Shown here in pieces: positions 1-10,280 of a stretch of 64,000 nt of DNA (position 1 is the stretch's first letter; each line of letters begins with the position of its first letter). Source of the DNA: Ypsolopha sequella (taxonomy: Eukaryota > Arthropoda > Insecta > Lepidoptera > Ypsolophidae); assembly GCA_934047225.1 (NCBI GenBank), contig OW204005.1, positions 22,390,396 through 22,454,395 of the forward strand, written 5' to 3'. The notes under the pieces were generated by a model, which saw only the letters and a list, made by a program, of their open reading frames with translations, did no database searches and had not been told where the DNA came from. Made by a program: the position numbers and the translations under genes.

Positions 1-556
1 AGGTTTATTTAATTTATGTAGCAATATATTTACGATTCTAATGATAGGTAAAATATATATTATACAAGGTAAAATCCAATCAGCCGCCCGAACCCATACC
101 GGAGACCCGGCCAGGGACCAGGAACAAGGTTCAATGATCACCAACCGAGCCCCCAGCACGAATCCAGGCGGCCGACCAAATCCCATCCTATATACTACAT
201 ACTAATAGGTTACATATATAAATACATGCCTACCTCCGCCCATTTGATTAGTCTTGCTAAGAAGAAGGGCAAGAAACTTAGCAAGATCATGTCTTTTTTT
301 TTTAACATAAAACTTATACTATACAATATATGACTTATATCTACTTTAACCAAGGGATAAGAAAATACAAGACAGCAGGAATTCAGGTTAATGAAAAAAA
401 GAAAAACATACTCGTATATATCTTTGTCTACCTGTCTCATATAGTCCTTTTCCTTTTACAGTCTGTAATCAATTAATGTTTACACCTTAGAGGAATCATA
501 AGTTAAGAAATTATACTATTTAATTAATTAATTAAATTATAACTTACTATCATTAT
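1..556 (-). repeat. LINE-like 3' region, family L copy 1 (cut by window edge)
   Basis: Colinear with 18190-18722 at high identity by eye. Both share a GC-rich block (about 75-180 here) inside AT-rich DNA. Orientation is taken from the other copy, whose low-coordinate end carries repeated 'aattcaaattcaaat', the usual reverse complement of a non-LTR retrotransposon tail. No coding sequence is recognisable, so only an untranslated 3' part is likely present. Confidence 0.55.
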
Positions 557-639
557 CACTGTAACACCATGCTTCACCATCATCCAAATATTCATTTATT
601 TTATAATATGCCTTTTTCATAGGCCCTGCTTAATATACA

Positions 640-795
640 GGCATGAAAACATTTCAGTATAGATGCGTTTCAAACTACATCAAAATCCTATGGAATCTGG
701 GAAACCGCTCCAAGCGGACAGTAGCGGAACTAACAGCTACGTATGGCAACCTAAGTTTAGTTTCAAACGCAACTATACGGAGATGTTTTCATGCT
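640..795. mobile_element. Small MITE with 36 bp inverted ends
   Basis: Arms at 641-676 and 759-794 are inverted copies beginning 'gcatgaaaacat' and ending 'tttcaaact', with a few mismatches. The 82 bp centre is non-coding. The terminal duplication was not resolved. Confidence 0.6.
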
Positions 796-821
796 TAGGA
801 TAAAGATATTGAAATTGTTTT

Positions 822-962
822 TTTTTTTAATGTAATGTAGGTATATCAGATACACTTATTACTGGTCGGCTTTAATGTAATATAATAAAATAAAATAATA
901 TATGTCTATAGGTAATAGTTTTATACATATAACAAATAATAATATAGGGAAATACACAGGGA
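822..962 (+). repeat. AT-rich repeat shared with 50.65-51.37 kb
   Basis: Shares 'taatgtaatgtaggtat', 'cacttattac' and 'taatagttttat' in the same order with a copy that starts at 50650 and resumes after 51280. Class unknown; nothing coding. Confidence 0.45.
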
Positions 963-1244
963 AAATAAAGGTTAGGTTTATTTAAATTTAATAAAAAAAG
1001 CATTTATTATCTTGTCTTGTTTTTAGAATTTAAAACCGTATACATTCGGAGATATTTTATTGATATTAAAAATAAAAAACAGGTTTTGAAAACCTTTGAA
1101 AAATATATAAAGTAGATAATTAAAACCCCTGAAAGCTCATGTTTGACAATTTTGCAGGTTTAAAAACCAAGAACCATCCAATATTGCAGTATTAACGGAA
1201 CTTTAAAAACAAATCCTATCTACCATCATGATTATCATATTTGT

Positions 1245-1546
1245 ACGTGAACCGCGAAGCGATAGCCTAACGGTGAAGACTTCGTATTGTTGAGCTAAGG
1301 TTCGCGGGTTCAATTCCCAGGCGTGCATATTCAAAATATCTCGAATTAAATACCACCGTTATTATGGGAAATGTACGGACGGCAGCAGGACAGGCTACCT
1401 ATTGGGAGTTCTTACGGTGGCGTTTGCAAATTGGGAGCTTGAACCTTTTTTTTAAATCATCTATGGTCTTACGCTCGGTCTCCACCACGCCTGATGATAA
1501 GCGTCGATGGGACCTGGGAGAAGTGCGGTCACCCTGAAGATACTTA
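1245..1546 (+). repeat. tRNA-derived SINE
   Basis: The head at 1256-1327 has an A-box-like 'tagcctaacggtgaaga' and a B-box-like 'gggttcaattccc' at 1307-1319, at tRNA spacing. It then runs into an unrelated body with a T-rich run at about 1448. This is the layout of a pol III-transcribed SINE. It stops where the TTAA element begins, so it may be truncated there. Confidence 0.65.
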
Positions 1547-1971
1547 TTAAGAGGCTATGCGAATTTTATTTTTGTCACTGTCACTCCAAACGAAAAATCG
1601 CGCAGTGCGAGAGGGGCGGATTCAGGGCAAAAGGGAAAAAAGTTGGTTTTATATTTTTATTAAAAAAACTACAATAGCTACCAAAATTTAAAATATCAAA
1701 TCTCTAGATATTGTTGAAACACACCTAATAAAATATGTTTGAGTTCTGTATATGGTTCCTATTCGTCAAACGAGGAGAAAAAGTGTGTTTAAAGACCTCA
1801 TTTCAGCAATCATTTCTATCGAAGAAAATTTATCCAAACATGTTTTCCAATTACAAAACCCTAGATTATATAGTCAAAATGCACATACCAGAAATTTATT
1901 AAAATTTTCCGTGTATTTCATGAAATACACAGAAAAGAAATACCCGTATTTTTTTCGCATATCGCCTTAAG
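1547..1971 (+). mobile_element. TTAA MITE, family A copy 1
   Basis: Bounded by TTAA on both sides, with imperfect inverted ends (TTAAGAGGCTATGCGAA against TTAAGGCGATATGCGAA). Other copies lie at 8695-10147, 10185-10887, 20519-21187, 26341-26679 and 52305-52688. TTAA targets suggest mobilisation by a piggyBac-type transposase (inference). A 72-codon open stretch at 1752-1970 is shared with the 26.4 kb copy but resembles no known protein. Confidence 0.75.
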
Positions 1972-2466
1972 GCGAATAATTACGCCAACTGCAATTTCGA
2001 CCTATCTTTGAAGGCCTACTCCTCCCACACGGGTGGTCAAAAAAGTTTCATAAAAATATATGATAGGCACGGCACTATAGAGTCAAAAATAAATTTCAAG
2101 TTTCATAAACTGTTTTTCTATTGTTAGTTTTGACAAAAAAAAAACGAAGTCATCGAAAATTTCATATGATTAACCCAAGAATTCTCTTACTCCTTCCTAA
2201 CGCCTAAAGCGATTTTAATTATTATTTCACCAAATTATAGGAAATTTTTAGATCTAAAAAATTCAAGTTCAAATTTTTTTTTCCGTTCATGGCGTCCATG
2301 TGAAAAGTATTATTTTCTCCTATTTTGCACTAGTCGGAGACGCAGTGGTTGTCGTAACAGCCACTTTTCAAGGCACGCTGAAATGAACATTATTTCAATG
2401 TCGTTTCCGTTGATATTTGTACCGACACACATCGAGTTGCTTATTTAGCGTGGTCATACGCCTTAA
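1968..2466 (+). mobile_element. TTAA MITE, family B copy (divergent)
   Basis: Starts at the TTAA that ends the preceding A element and ends at TTAA 2463-2466. The 3' half matches the B copies at 3770, 4745 and 49028 ('gtcgtaacagccact', 'atgtcgtttccgttgatat', 'catcgag'). The 5' half is more diverged. Confidence 0.65.
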
Positions 2467-2498
2467 GAAGATGGCATACTCTTGGAAGATGGCAAAGC

Positions 2499-2660
2499 TG
2501 GATAGATATACCGCCATCCGTCGGTCCCAGGCATGGTGGGCCTCTTTGTTTTTTGCCTGTGAGCTGTCCTCTTACTCTCCTCCGAATAACTCCGAGGGGG
2601 TTTCCAAGTAAGATGGTAATACCTCCACAGTCGAGCCCGGCATCAGCTCTGCCACCTGTA
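2499..2660 (+). repeat. Family X repeat, 5'-truncated
   Basis: Contains 'gatataccgccatcc', 'caagtaagatgg' and 'ccacagtcgagcccggcatc', in the order seen at 6262-6540 and 29265-29505. It lacks the pol III-like head found at 6.27 kb. GC-rich for the region. Open frames here are incidental. Confidence 0.6.
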
Positions 2661-2851
2661 TTGCATATATTTATAATATTATTTATTCCTTATTCCTACA
2701 TTTTTTATTTAATTCTTATGTTTACTGTTCTGTTTTTGCCTACAGTGCAACAAAAGTTTCTTTTGGCGCGTGGATTTATTGCGGCCAAAATTGGAACTAA
2801 CGCTGCTACCATATCCTTTCCTTGTAGCACTGTGTACCAAATTCATAAAAT

Positions 2852-3095
2852 AAAAAACCGGCCAAGTGCGAGTCAGACTCGCGTACCTAGGGTTCCGTAT
2901 TGTAGATGATAAATTTAATTTCACATTTTTTTTGTGGATTTCTCAACCGCTTTATTTTTCCTGTAATCTTTACGTAAACACATATTAATCATGATTTTTT
3001 TCATATTTTTCGGTCCACCAGTTTTGGAGATAAAGGGGGGACATATATTTTTTTATGGTTTTTACAAGGATTTCTTGAAATAGATGCAATGAAAT
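2852..3095 (+). repeat. Family G repeat, subtype a
   Basis: Begins with 'aaccggccaagtgcgagtca' and 'agggttccgtat', then follows the sequence at 13012-13260 ('ttctcaaccgcttta', 'cggtccaccagttttggaga'). This is a recurrent lepidopteran-type interspersed repeat whose class I do not assign. Confidence 0.65.
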
Positions 3096-3333
3096 ATAAC
3101 CACACTATATAATGCTGACAGAACTATATACATACTGAAAAAGGGCAAAGTAAAAAGCATCTGGACTGGATAAGCCAAAGAGGGGTGTGAGGACCGTAGC
3201 AAATAAACTCTAGGACACAGGCGAGAGTATATTTAATATGTATTTCGATAACATAGTCGTAATATTCAATGATACAGTCATATACATAGTTACTACGTGT
3301 TCAACATTCTTGGTCTATTACAATGTCAATGAT

Positions 3334-3390
3334 AATCGATTCTATTGGCGTAAAATAATCGATTCCGCTGACATAAAGAATCGATTCCAG
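3334..3390 (+). repeat. Three near-tandem ATCGAT units
   Basis: 'aatcgattc' occurs at 3334, 3357 and 3379, each followed by a similar 13-14 bp spacer (tattggcgtaaaat, cgctgacataaag), giving a 22-23 bp period. ATCGAT resembles the core of insect DRE/BEAF sites, but no function is shown. Sequence from 3391 to 3769 shows nothing recognisable. Confidence 0.5.
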
Positions 3391-3769
3391 TGATCTACCG
3401 AGCACTCTCAATGTTTGCAAAGTGGCGGTAAGGAATTCTAAACACGCTTGCGAATATGGGTGAAGATCCATTTTGGTTCTTACGATAAGGTGTTAAAAGC
3501 TGTTTTTAGTCAGCAAATACTTTGTTTTTTTTAGGCACGATGTATATGCGTAGTGTTTTAATGTACATAAGTGACTATTGAATCTCTATGTAGTCAATCT
3601 TTTTCAGTTTTATGTTATCAAGAATAAATATATTAAATAAACAATTTGAATTTATTTAAAACCAATAAAAACTAAACATAATTTGAAGATATAGAGAATA
3701 CAAATTTATTTGTTTCTTTCGTGTTTGTTGTCACTGTTTGTTGAAACATACCATCCATACGGGTTGTGC

Positions 3770-4243
3770 TTAAGGCCCTTAATATCGCCAAATGGGTACT
3801 TTCTAAAGCCTACTCCTCTTTTATGGCCAAACCAAAAATATTGAAAAAATGTATTATAGATTATCAACTCTAGGACAATATATGCAACATTTTTCTTTTT
3901 CGTACCACCAAAACTTCTATATGAAAAATTGTTTCTACTGAATGGTGTTTTTTGGCTTAAATTTCCTACTGCTCCTAAGCGGCTTAGGTGATTTAATTCA
4001 TTTATGCTTTGATAAATAGATAAACTTGATAGCTATAAATATAACCTAGAATTATTCAATCGAACAATGACGCCCATGTGAAAAGTATTATTTTCTCCTA
4101 TTTTGCCCTTTCAAGGACGCAGCGAGCGTCGTAACAGCCACTACGCATTGTGCACTGATTTGAACGTTATTTCAATGTCGTTTCCGTTGATATTCATACA
4201 GACAAACATCGAGCTGCTAATTTGGCGACGGTAATCGCCTTAA
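3770..4243 (+). mobile_element. TTAA MITE, family B copy
   Basis: TTAA at both ends (3770-3773 and 4240-4243). Near-identical by eye to the inverted copy at 4745-5219 and to 49028-49446. Shared landmarks are 'aaatgggtactttct', 'accaccaaaacttctatatg', 'aggacgcagcgagcgtcgta' and 'catcgagctgctaattt'. No open frame of note. Confidence 0.8.
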
Positions 4244-4457
4244 GGGCGGTTTCGCAGACAGATTGTGAAAATTCCGCCTTTTCCGTGGGTTTCTGTAAAT
4301 TAGAAATTCTGATTTACATAAACCAACAGAAACTTTGCGATGGCCAATACGGTAATAAGATTTGTTGAATAACTATTGAGTGAGTTTTGAATTTAAGTGT
4401 TCTGTTTCGATTAATTAGAAAAAGGCGGATTCTTCACAACATTTCAGGCAACCTTAA
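4240..4457. mobile_element. TTAA MITE, family W
   Basis: Shares its left TTAA (4240-4243) with the end of the B element and ends at TTAA 4454-4457. Imperfect inverted ends of about 43 bp run inward to 'attccgccttttcc' on the left and the reverse of 'aaaaaggcggattc' on the right. Only copy in the window. Confidence 0.65.
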
Positions 4458-4744
4458 GGTGAAAGAAAGATATGTTCATTAATAAAATTATGCGAGGGTA
4501 GTCTAAACTTCGCAAAAAGGCTACTAAACCTGCGTCCGGTCACTTACTGAGTCTCCAGTATGAATTTAGCTACACAAATCAAAGTCACCTATACCTAAGG
4601 TAAGTGTTATTAATTCTTCGTTCACATAACAAATCATTAACAAGTAACATATGTGTTATATATTATAAATTCCAGTATCGCACAAGGAAAACAATCGGCA
4701 GTCGTTGCCGCCGCCATTTTGAAATTGCTAACTTATGATTCTTA

Positions 4745-5219
4745 TTAAGGCGATTACCATCGCTAAATTAGCAGCTCGATATTTGTCACTACAAATATCA
4801 ACGGAAACGACATTGAAATAACGTTCATATCAGCGCGCAATGCATAGTGGCTGTTACGACGCTCGCTGCGTCCTTGAGAGGGCGAAATAGGGGAAAATTA
4901 TACTTTTCACTTGGACGTGATTACTCGATTAATAATCTTATGTTATGTTTATAGCTATAAAGTTTATCTATTTATCAAAGCATAGATGAATTCAATCGGC
5001 CAAGCAACTCAGGAGCAGTAGGGAATTTGAGGTCAAAAAACACCATTCAGTAAAAAAAAAAAATCATGTAGAAGTTTTGGTGGTATGAAAAAGAAAACTG
5101 TTGCATATGTTGTCTAAGAGTTGATTATTCATAATAGATTTTTTTCATTATTTTTGGTTTGGCCATAAACGAGGAGTAGGCTTTAGAAATTACCTATTTG
5201 GCAAAGGTAAGGGCCTTAA
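4745..5219 (-). mobile_element. TTAA MITE, family B copy (inverted)
   Basis: Reverse-oriented copy of 3770-4243, TTAA to TTAA. Together with that copy it forms a very large inverted repeat with a 501 bp spacer containing the W element. Its right TTAA is followed one base later by the first TTAA of family C. Confidence 0.8.
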
Positions 5220-5650
5220 TTAAGGCGCTCTTATCCCAGAAGAGTGACTCTCTGTCTTTTTCTTTACGTGTAAGGAGTAAAGAAAATAACCACACCTTTG
5301 TACTTTTTCGTTGTTTTTATCGGTTTTAAAATTGTTTAAAAATAAGGGATATGTTTATTAAAACCCACTTACGTGGTCGACCTAGAAAATTTAAAGAGCA
5401 ATATTACCAGATATGTTTCGTTAATAAAAGAGTGGAATTATTGAAATGGCATGATTTGAAAGGTCTTATTACATGCTGTGTTCGTGAATTATTTCTATGG
5501 AGCAAAGTTTATCTGATCGTGTAACACATGCGTGGAAGACCTAGATAAAGGTTCGAACTATATTGCGTATTTTTTTTTTGAAGTTTTATACGATATTTAA
5601 AAGTTCCATTTGACTTTGAAATTACTGATTTTGGGATAAGAGCGCCTTAA
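5220..5650 (+). mobile_element. TTAA MITE, family C copy 1
   Basis: Perfect 19 bp terminal inverted repeat TTAAGGCGCTCTTATCCCA at 5220 and its complement ending at 5650. A second copy in opposite orientation lies at 12427-12845. Short frames inside are conserved only as far as the DNA is. Confidence 0.85.
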
Positions 5651-5815
5651 ATAATTCCTTGAGAAACGGTTACTACTTTGGACTATAGTGGAGAGGAGAC
5701 AAGTTAGTCCTCGGGGGACTTCTACATGTAATAATGGCCTCTATCAGAAGCTGATAGTCTGCCATTACACTTCGAACTTTCTGAATGTCCACATTCATCT
5801 CACCGAATTGTTAAT

Positions 5816-6053
5816 TAATTATTATAAGAGTGCATTACCAACTAGGAATCAATCAGAAACAAAAGAACAAATATTTTTGAAAAAATTCCTCGGGTCAGGA
5901 TTTGAACCTGCGACCTCCTGCTTACGCGCTAGGCGCGCTAAAGACTAAGCTACCAAGGTTCGTATGTGGAACGACGAATTTTTTCAAAAATTTTTGTTCT
6001 TTTAAATTTGTTTCTGATTGATTCCTAGTTTGTAATGCATTCTAATAATAATT
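5816..6053. mobile_element. Inverted-repeat element with a tRNA-like core
   Basis: Arms at 5816-5887 and 5979-6053 are inverted copies of each other over about 72 bp ('ctaggaatcaatcagaaac', 'tttttgaaaaaatt'). Between them lies a 91 bp centre dominated by a minus-strand tRNA-like sequence. No coding capacity. Confidence 0.75.
5888..5960 (-). pseudogene. tRNA-like sequence
   Basis: Read on the minus strand, it has an A-box-like 'tagcttagtctttag', a B-box-like 'ggttcaaatcc' (5900-5910) and ends loosely complementary like an acceptor stem (ccttgg against ccgagg). The anticodon stem has at least two mismatches and lacks a normal U33, so I do not call a functional tRNA. It could be a relic tRNA gene or a captured SINE head. 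Confidence 0.5.
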
Positions 6054-6261
6054 AGAGTATCAGAGCGATGGATTTCGCAATAAAAATATATAATCTAAAT
6101 TGTTAATTGCTTACAAGTTAAATTTTATAATAATTATGATAGAAATAAACTTTTACGTTTGAACACTTGGCGATTTATCCAACGCAAGGAGATATACCTC
6201 AATTAACATTATATCATTGCAGTATAGAAACACAGAAAGAAATGTAAATCTGAATGTGAGG

Positions 6262-6540
6262 AGCTCTGAACCGGGATTCAGGTAGCGAGAGGTCCCGGGT
6301 TCGAATCCGGTGCCAGAACCCTCGCACCAGTGACGCCGCTGCCCTTCACCAGTCTGTTCCATATAAGGTCGGGTGTTAGGGATGGATATACCGCCATCCA
6401 TCGGTCCCAGGCATGGTAGGCCTCCTGGTTTTTTGCCTGTGAGCTGTCCTCTTACTCTCCCCCGAATTACTTTGAGGGGGTCTCCAAGTAAGATGGTGGT
6501 ACCTCCACAGTCGAGCCCGGCATCAGCTCTACCACCTGTT
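6262..6540 (+). repeat. Family X repeat with pol III-like head
   Basis: B-box-like 'gggttcgaatcc' at 6298-6309, then 'cctcgcaccagtgacgcc', 'ccatataaggtcggg', 'gatataccgccatcc' and 'cccggcatcagctctaccac'. Colinear with 29265-29505. A 132-residue minus-strand frame spans it but has no family resemblance and follows the repeat. Confidence 0.6.
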
Positions 6541-6779
6541 ATAAATGCCACCTGCCTTTTTTATAAATTGAATATAATTATTTGACTTGATTTGATTGTA
6601 AAACTTGTAAATATAATTGAATTTTTCATTTCCTATATACTTATAAATACATCAATATAAATGACATTGATTGATCCCAAAGATAATGAACAAAAACAAT
6701 CAACAAACAAAAAGTATCAAAAACACCCATTGCACTCAGTAAGCACATAACATCGCGTGGGTCCGTCCCATTACTACCA

Positions 6780-6848
6780 TATTCGGACTCGAACCTGAGC
6801 CCTCGAGGTCGTGACCTCAGCTATTCACTTAAGTAACCGGCTCCCTAC
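6780..6848 (-). repeat. Degenerate tRNA-like SINE head
   Basis: Minus strand shows 'ggttcgagtcc' as a B-box, preceded at tRNA-like distance by a weak A-box near 'gttacttaagtg'. No body was identified. Just downstream, 'cagaggttctcaa' at 6916 resembles a hAT terminus cut off by the next SINE. Confidence 0.4.
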
Positions 6849-6971
6849 TTGATATGTCTTGATGGCGCATTGAATCGTCCGTAATTAATTTTGATGCAAA
6901 ATACTGTTTGATGCAGAGGTTCTCAATCTGTTTTAGCCTGGGATTTCAGGGGTCATACATCTCATAAAAAG

Positions 6972-7167
6972 CGGCGGTAGCTCAGAGGTAAAACGCTGAC
7001 CTCTCAATCTTAAGATCTAGGTTTGATCCCCGGTCGGGCATGCACCAATGAGTCTTTCGGAATTTATGTGCATAGTATTTGTCTTACTTACCACTTGCTG
7101 AACTGTGAAGGAAAACATCGTAAGGAAACCTGCATGCCCTAAAAAGCGTGTATTTATGCCTAATTGA
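6972..7167 (+). repeat. tRNA-derived SINE, family Y
   Basis: The tRNA-like head 'ggtagctcagaggtaaaacg ... ggtttgatccccggtc' (6975-7036) is followed by a body with 'gaaggaaaacatcgtaagga' and 'aacctgcatgccctaaaaag'. The same head and body occur at 38848-39165, and the head alone, inverted, at 61733-61798. Confidence 0.75.
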
Positions 7168-7237
7168 TATTTTTTCACGAATAGTTGTTCGTATGGACGT
7201 CTTAACACTCTGTATATAAGGTAACTTTTTGGTCATC

Positions 7238-7448
7238 TTCCAAATTCATAATGGAGGCTTGATAAGTGATCCGTATCTTGGATCAATAACAATTTTTATG
7301 AAATTCGTAAAATGAAATTTCAGCTCCCCATAGTGATTCACTCGGGACTGAATAAGAATTACTATGGGAAGTCGAAATTCGATTTTCACATAAATCGTTA
7401 TTGATCTAAGATACTGATCACTTATCAAGCCTCCAGTATGAATTTGGA
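7238..7448. mobile_element. Foldback MITE, family V copy 1
   Basis: Arms of about 60 bp (7238-7300 and 7386-7448) are inverted repeats containing 'ggaggcttgataagtgatc' and 'gatcaataac'. Fragments of the same unit are at 12238, 35208, 46753-47026 and 57112. Confidence 0.75.
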
Positions 7449-7518
7449 CGATGATCAGACAGTCACCTTGTATATGTATAATCAAAGCAAAATTTTAAAA
7501 GAAGTTGTTTTACAAGTT

Positions 7519-7680
7519 ACTAGCGGACGTCCCGCAGCGTTTTTCACATGGATACTTTTTCTCTCCTTAAAATCTCTGTTTAGCGGTTGTCTACGTCAAT
7601 GGATGTCAGCGGATGTCAACGTTTGGTCTAGGCGTTGAAAGGTCAGTCAGTGAGTCAAGGTATTATTTTATGTATATACG
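7519..7680 (+). repeat. Family M repeat
   Basis: 'ctagcggacgtcccgcagcg', 'gtctacgtca' and 'cgtttggtct' follow the same order as at 45424-45630 and (inverted) 49498-49672. Likely a LINE-related remnant; class not certain. Confidence 0.55.
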
Positions 7681-7684
7681 TATA

Positions 7685-8100
7685 CAGGGGGCTCTGAAAC
7701 TCGATCTGTTCCTTGAAAGGGGTTATACTAGAAATCATTTCCAACAAATAATGGTCGAAAATGATAACTTTTTTTCAAGTAAAACACGTCGATATTTCAA
7801 AAATTACAAAATAAAAATGGTTTTCTTACCACTTAAGACCTTTTACTTCTGAAATTATGGGAATTCTGGGCATGTGTATTTTTTATAAATGATCACTCAT
7901 TTATCATTAATCAGAAAAATAACAAATAAGTGCCGAGAGAGTAATCATTATTTATGAATAATTTGTTTTTCGTTACCAGTCTGAAAGTTTGAAAAATATC
8001 ATAAAAGCCTTCGTAAAAGCCTTCGTAGCTCGGAGAACATTTATTTTCGACGCCTAGTTGACAGGGCTTAATCTGTTGGAAATGATTTCAGAGCAGCCTG
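7685..8100. mobile_element. TATA-flanked MITE with CAGG...CCTG ends
   Basis: Left end 'CAGGGGGCTCTGAAA' and right-end complement 'CAGGCTGCTCTGAAA', flanked by TATA on both sides. 'gaaatcatttccaaca' recurs near both ends. TA-type target and CAGG termini suggest a Tc1/mariner-like parent (inference). Confidence 0.65.
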
Positions 8101-8694
8101 TATATGGATAGACCACTAAACATGATGTTGACAAGACATATATTTCATAATGTGTTTTTTGGAGTACGAGAGGGACCCAAAATAAAAGGAGGCCTTTCTT
8201 TCAGTCAGAACTGAAAACTTTCTGGAAAATACTTTAAGCAAAGATCACTGCTCGAACAGCAGCTACACCCCCTGTTTGGAAGCATATGGTCTAATATCAT
8301 TGAACAATACATCGGTAGACAGGACAGCTTTTCGAAGTTATGACTTCATTATTTAGTTGGAAGAATAGATAATGCAGCCGTACTAAAGAGTCGGATAGAA
8401 TAACTGAATAAAAGCAGAAAGGTATTCACAAAGTTCATTGAAATGCCACAAAAGAGAGTAAGATGCCGTTATTTTATCTGACCAATCAGCTGTAGCCAAA
8501 CAAAGCAATGTCTGTTGTCTCTATCTATAGGTATAACCCTACCGAAATCTGTTTGAACTACCATATCGAGCTTTAACCACTCGATATAACATGTCTATCC
8601 CTCTCGAGGTAGATCAACAGAGTGACAGAGAGTAATGTATTACGCGCTATCGAGGTCTTAATGGTTTGCTATGCTAGACTACGGGCCGTCGATA

Positions 8695-10147
8695 CAAAGG
8701 CGATATGTAAAAAAAATAGAGGTGCTTCTTTTTGTGTATTTCAAGAAATACACGGAAAATTTTAATACATTTCTGGTATATGCATTTTGACTATACAGGG
8801 TGGAAAAAATGTAAGGGCCCTAGAGGGGAGCTATCTTAAATCGTTTAGTTAGCTCATTTTACTGAAAGGAAACATTCCTTTATTTTTTAAAAGAAACAAA
8901 ACTGCATTCAAAGATATTCTGAAATTCGCTTGTCTCACCCGGGAATCGAACCAACTAAAAATTAAAAAAATAAACCCTCCCTATTTTATCATACGAATCG
9001 GTAGGATTATTGTTCAGAATAAAATTTGTCTAATAAACATTTGGTCTTACACTCATCTGTTGTATGAGATACTCATGAAATTAAATATTTATTACAAGTT
9101 CTTTGTTAACAATACCTAGTACTGTTCACTTGTAACAAGTAAATGAAACGTTCTAATTTTCTTATCTCTCTTACATCCAAAGACATCGTATGAAGTACAA
9201 GCTTGCTAATGTTATTTATCTTAAGTACCTTCTTGAAGACTTCAATAAGAAAATCGTTAAATGGTAATAATAAATGTATGCAGAGCACAATTACTTCTTG
9301 CACTAGGCGTACTGACGAAAAGTTTAAAAAAGGAACGTATTTTTTTTTGCAACGCGGAGCAACAAATTTGAAGTTCGAACCATAAATTTCGTTCGAAATT
9401 AAAATTTTGTTTTGTTTTGCTTTCATTCCGTGCTGCCATTGTGTAATAATGGCGTATAATTATTACTTTACAAGTGAACAGTACTAGGTATTGTTAATAA
9501 AGAACTTGTAATAAATATTCAATTTCATGGGTATCTCGTACAACAGATGATTGTAAGATTTTAGTTTAGTAGACAAATTTTATTCTGAACTATTGGACTA
9601 TAGGATTATTATCCTACCGATTCGTATAATAAAATAGCGAGGGTTTATTTTTTAAATTTTTAGTTGGTTCAGTTCCCGGGTGAGACAAGCAAATTTTAGA
9701 AGATCTTTGAATGCAGTTTTGTTTCTTTTAAAAAATAAAGGAATGTTTCCTTTCAGTAAAATGAGCTAACTAAAGGATTTAAGGTAGTTCCCCTCCAGGG
9801 CCCTTTCATTTTTTCCAACCTGTATATAATCTAAGGTTTTGAAATTGGAAAACATGTATGGATAAATTTTCCTCGATAGAAATAATTGTTGAAATAAGGT
9901 CTTCAAACACACTTTTTCTCCTCGTTTGACGAATAGAAACCATATGCAGAACTCAAACACATTTTATTAGGTGCGTTTCAACAATATCTAAAGATTTGAT
10001 ATTTGAAATTTTGCTAGCTATTTAAGTTTTTTATAAAAATTATAAAACTAACATTTTTCGCTTTCTCCCTGAATCCGCCCCTCTCGCACTGAGCGTGTTT
10101 TCGCTTGGAGTGACAGTGACTAAAATAAAATTCGCATAGCCTCTTAA
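8695..10147 (-). mobile_element. TTAA MITE, family A copy 2, split by a foldback
   Basis: The A consensus runs inverted from 8695 to 8795, is interrupted by the element at 8796-9822, and resumes to TTAA 10144-10147 ('cgcttggagtgacagtgac', 'aaaattcgcatagcctc'). The left TTAAGG has decayed. Confidence 0.75.
8796..9822. mobile_element. 1 kb foldback element nested in family A
   Basis: Termini are CAGGGTGGAAAAAATG and, inverted, CAGGTTGGAAAAAATG. Inverted arms run 8796-9135 and 9468-9822 (about 340 bp, high identity), with a unique 332 bp centre. Flanks show TATA on each side, consistent with target duplication. Each arm carries a B-box-like 'ggttcgattcccggg' or variant near 8950/9670. Frames in the centre look incidental. 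Confidence 0.8.
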
Positions 10148-10280
10148 ACCTGATCTCTCGCACCAGTCAACGATATTCCAGAATGTCAGTGCGAGAGGGG
10201 CGGATTTAAGGCAAAAGCGAAAAATGTTAGTTTTATAATTAAAAAAAACTAAAACGGCTAGCAAAATTTTCTCATAAGAA

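Noticed and set aside
5888..5960. Functional tRNA gene
   Set aside because: The anticodon stem has mismatches, position 33 is not U, and the acceptor stem is imperfect. The other tRNA-like heads (1256, 6975, 38852, 51840, 61733) continue into SINE bodies or are truncated.
6153..6551. 132-residue minus-strand frame
   Set aside because: It follows family X repeat boundaries and is broken or altered in the other X copies; no family resemblance.
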